DNA of 10,351 nucleotides from Actinomycetota bacterium (GTDB lineage Bacteria > Actinomycetota > Humimicrobiia > Humimicrobiales > Humimicrobiaceae). The DNA is taken from NCBI GenBank assembly GCA_003563375.1, contig PWSB01000122.1, positions 1 through 10,351 of the forward strand, read 5' to 3'. Position numbers and translations under genes: made by a program. A model generated the notes under the pieces. That model did no database searches, was not told the origin of the DNA, and saw only the letters and a program-made list of their open reading frames with translations. Positions within the stretch are counted from its first letter, which is position 1. Each line of letters opens with the position of its first letter. This document shows positions 8,445 to 10,351 of the stretch, one piece after another.

Positions 8445-10351
8445 ATGGCAAGACAGGTTTCATTAAAGAATACAAGAAATATAGGGATTACTGCCCACAT
8501 AGATGCTGGTAAGACGACCACGTCAGAGCGTATCCTCTATTATACGGGAAAGACCTACAAGATGGGAGAGGTGCACGACGGTGCCGCTGTTATGGACTGG
8601 ATGGTCCAGGAACAGGAAAGGGGCATAACCATAACTTCTGCTGCAACCACCTGTTTTTGGAAGGACCACCGCATAAATATAATCGATACTCCCGGCCATG
8701 TGGATTTTACTGTGGAAGTAGAGAGGTCTCTGCGAGTCCTTGAAGGGATGATAGCCATCTTTTGTGCTGTTGGAGGGGTAGAGCCCCAGTCAGAGACGGT
8801 GTGGAGGCAGGCAGTAAAATATAATGTACCCCGGATCGCTTTTATAAATAAGATGGACCGTACCGGAGCTGATTTCTTCTACGCTGTAGACATGATGAAA
8901 GAAAGGCTTAATGCAAACCCCGTGATAGTCCAGATACCCATAGGCAAAGAGGATGGTTTTAACGGGATCATCGATCTGGTTAGCATGAAAGCTATAATCT
9001 ATAAGGATGAGATGGGTATAAAATTTGAATTTGAGGACATCCCCGAAGAACTGGTAGAGCAGGCAAATCAGTACAGGCAGGAGCTGATTGAAAATGTCTC
9101 CAACTTCAATGACGATATACTTAATAAATATGTGGAAAACATCGACATAGGTGTCCAAGAGCTAAGGTCAGCCATCCGGGATATAACCCTTAACATGGAC
9201 GGCGTGCCTGTATTTTGCGGTGCCGCCTTTAAAAACAAAGGCGTGCAGCCCCTGCTGGATGCGGTAGTGGACTACCTTCCTTCCCCGCTGGATGCAGGGC
9301 AGCCTAAGGGAATAGATATAAACACCGAAGAGGAGGTCCCCAGGAAGGTCTCCGATGAGGAATCATTCTCAGGACTGGTATTTAAGATCACCACCGATCC
9401 TTTTGTAGGAAAACTTGCTTATGTGAGGATTTATTCCGGAGTGCTCAAAACAGGGGCCAAGGTATTGAATACGGGTACAGAACAAAAGGTAAGAATAGGC
9501 AAGCTTTTGCAGATGCATGCAAACCACAGGGAGGAAAGGGACGAAGTATACTGCGGGGATATAGTTGCTATTGTGGGTTTGAAAAATGCAAAGACAGGAG
9601 ATACCATATGCGATATCCAGAACCCCATAAAGTTTGAGTCTATAACATTTCCTGAACCCGTACTCTCCATTGCTATTGAGCCCAAGACAAAGGTGGACCA
9701 GGATAAACTTTCCAAGGCCCTGAAAAAATTATCAGAAGAGGACCCTACGTTTAAAGTGGGCACCGATGAGGAAACAGGGCAGACAATAATCCAGGGGATG
9801 GGAGAACTGCACCTTGAGGTCATAGTGGACAGGCTTTTAAGGGAGCACGGCGTGGATGCCAATGTGGGCAGGCCCCAGGTCTCTTACAGGGAGACTATAA
9901 CCAGGGAGATCCAGATAGAAGGAAAATACATCAGGCAGAGCGGGGGAAGGGGCCAGTATGGCCATGTCATTGTTAAATTTACCCCTAACGAGTATGGAAA
10001 AGGCTTTGAGTTCGAAGACAAGATAAAAGGCGGTAGGATCCCCCAGGAATTTATTAAGCCTGTCAGGGAGGGAATCGAGGATTCCATGCAGAGCGGCGAG
10101 CTGGCTGGATATCCGGTGGTGGATATAAAGGCCGTCCTTGTAGACGGCTCATACCATGATGTGGATTCTTCTGAACTGGCTTACAGGATAGCAGCTTCAA
10201 AAGCTTTTAGGGAAGCCATGAAAAAGAGCGGCCCCATCATACTGGAGCCTATAATGGATGTCGAAGTGGTCACCCCCGATGAGTTCATGGGTGAGGTTAT
10301 AGGCGATATCAATGCCAGGAGGGGAAAGGTCACCCAGGTAAACTTGAGAAA
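8445..10351 (+). CDS. fusA: Elongation factor G (3' partial)
   Basis: Translocation GTPase that moves tRNA and mRNA through the ribosome and acts with RRF in recycling. The frame is open from ATG 8445 to the window edge: 635 full codons, with about 55-65 residues probably missing. G domain: P-loop AHIDAGKTT (17-25), switch I with RGITI (59-63), DTPGH (81-85) and NKMD (135-138). The G' subdomain follows; domain II begins near 295, domain III near 403 ([14 protein letters not shown]), domain IV near 480 with the tip residue H571 in SYHDVDSSE, and domain V near 602 ([14 protein letters not shown]). All GTPase motifs are intact. The start has a weak Shine-Dalgarno (AGGG, 8432-8435) only 14 bases after the rpsG stop, suggesting coupling. 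The segment [18 protein letters not shown] (106-123) is closer to deltaproteobacterial or clostridial EF-G than to the mycobacterial form. The gene tuf would be the expected neighbour downstream. Confidence 0.97.
   Translation, partial: MARQVSLKNTRNIGITAHIDAGKTTTSERILYYTGKTYKMGEVHDGAAVMDWMVQEQERGITITSAATTCFWKDHRINIIDTPGHVDFTVEVERSLRVLEGMIAIFCAVGGVEPQSETVWRQAVKYNVPRIAFINKMDRTGADFFYAVDMMKERLNANPVIVQIPIGKEDGFNGIIDLVSMKAIIYKDEMGIKFEFEDIPEELVEQANQYRQELIENVSNFNDDILNKYVENIDIGVQELRSAIRDITLNMDGVPVFCGAAFKNKGVQPLLDAVVDYLPSPLDAGQPKGIDINTEEEVPRKVSDEESFSGLVFKITTDPFVGKLAYVRIYSGVLKTGAKVLNTGTEQKVRIGKLLQMHANHREERDEVYCGDIVAIVGLKNAKTGDTICDIQNPIKFESITFPEPVLSIAIEPKTKVDQDKLSKALKKLSEEDPTFKVGTDEETGQTIIQGMGELHLEVIVDRLLREHGVDANVGRPQVSYRETITREIQIEGKYIRQSGGRGQYGHVIVKFTPNEYGKGFEFEDKIKGGRIPQEFIKPVREGIEDSMQSGELAGYPVVDIKAVLVDGSYHDVDSSELAYRIAASKAFREAMKKSGPIILEPIMDVEVVTPDEFMGEVIGDINARRGKVTQVNLR

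Noticed and set aside
9431..9862. A 143-codon open frame on the minus strand inside fusA
   Set aside because: It is a mirror of the conserved EF-G domains II-III with no recognisable protein motif.

Overview
The window is one continuous stretch of core information-processing genes, all on the + strand: rpoB (5' end outside the window), rpoC, rpsL, rpsG and fusA (3' end outside the window). Together these encode the RNA polymerase beta and beta' subunits, ribosomal proteins S12 and S7, and elongation factor G. I see no mobile element, CRISPR array, tRNA, rRNA or defence system. The base composition looks even throughout, at roughly 45% GC judged by eye from a few lines. I found no new multi-gene system; the most interesting structure lies inside rpoC.

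Organism: a bacterium, probably a deep-branching, non-high-GC member of the Actinobacteriota. RpoB, RpoC, S12 and S7 read closest to actinobacterial sequences from memory. The best single marker is in beta': a ~100-residue charged helical insert near the N-terminus, as in mycobacterial RNA polymerase. Against a classical actinomycete are the moderate GC, the heavy use of AGG (Arg) and ATA (Ile) codons, a ~109-residue insert in the beta' trigger loop that mycobacterial and Bacillus enzymes lack, and an EF-G whose N-terminal half resembles the deltaproteobacterial/clostridial type. The lineage call is an inference and has not been tested with a tree.

Layout: rpoB 1-3231 (partial), a 28-base gap with a strong Shine-Dalgarno, rpoC 3260-7408, a 158-base AT-rich spacer 7409-7566, rpsL 7567-7938, an 18-base gap, rpsG 7957-8430, a 14-base gap, and fusA 8445-10351 (partial). 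The spacer holds a good candidate promoter (7446-7474), a small hairpin near the predicted transcript 5' end (7486-7500) and a Shine-Dalgarno-like motif with no gene behind it (7422-7426). It is the largest stretch without a gene.

How the genes work together: rpoB and rpoC look co-transcribed, and rpsL-rpsG-fusA form the str cluster, which in most bacteria continues into tuf. The spacer promoter would let the translation genes be transcribed independently of, or in addition to, read-through from rpoBC. Conserved residues of the rifampicin and streptomycin targets look wild-type. No frameshift or internal stop was found in any of the five genes.
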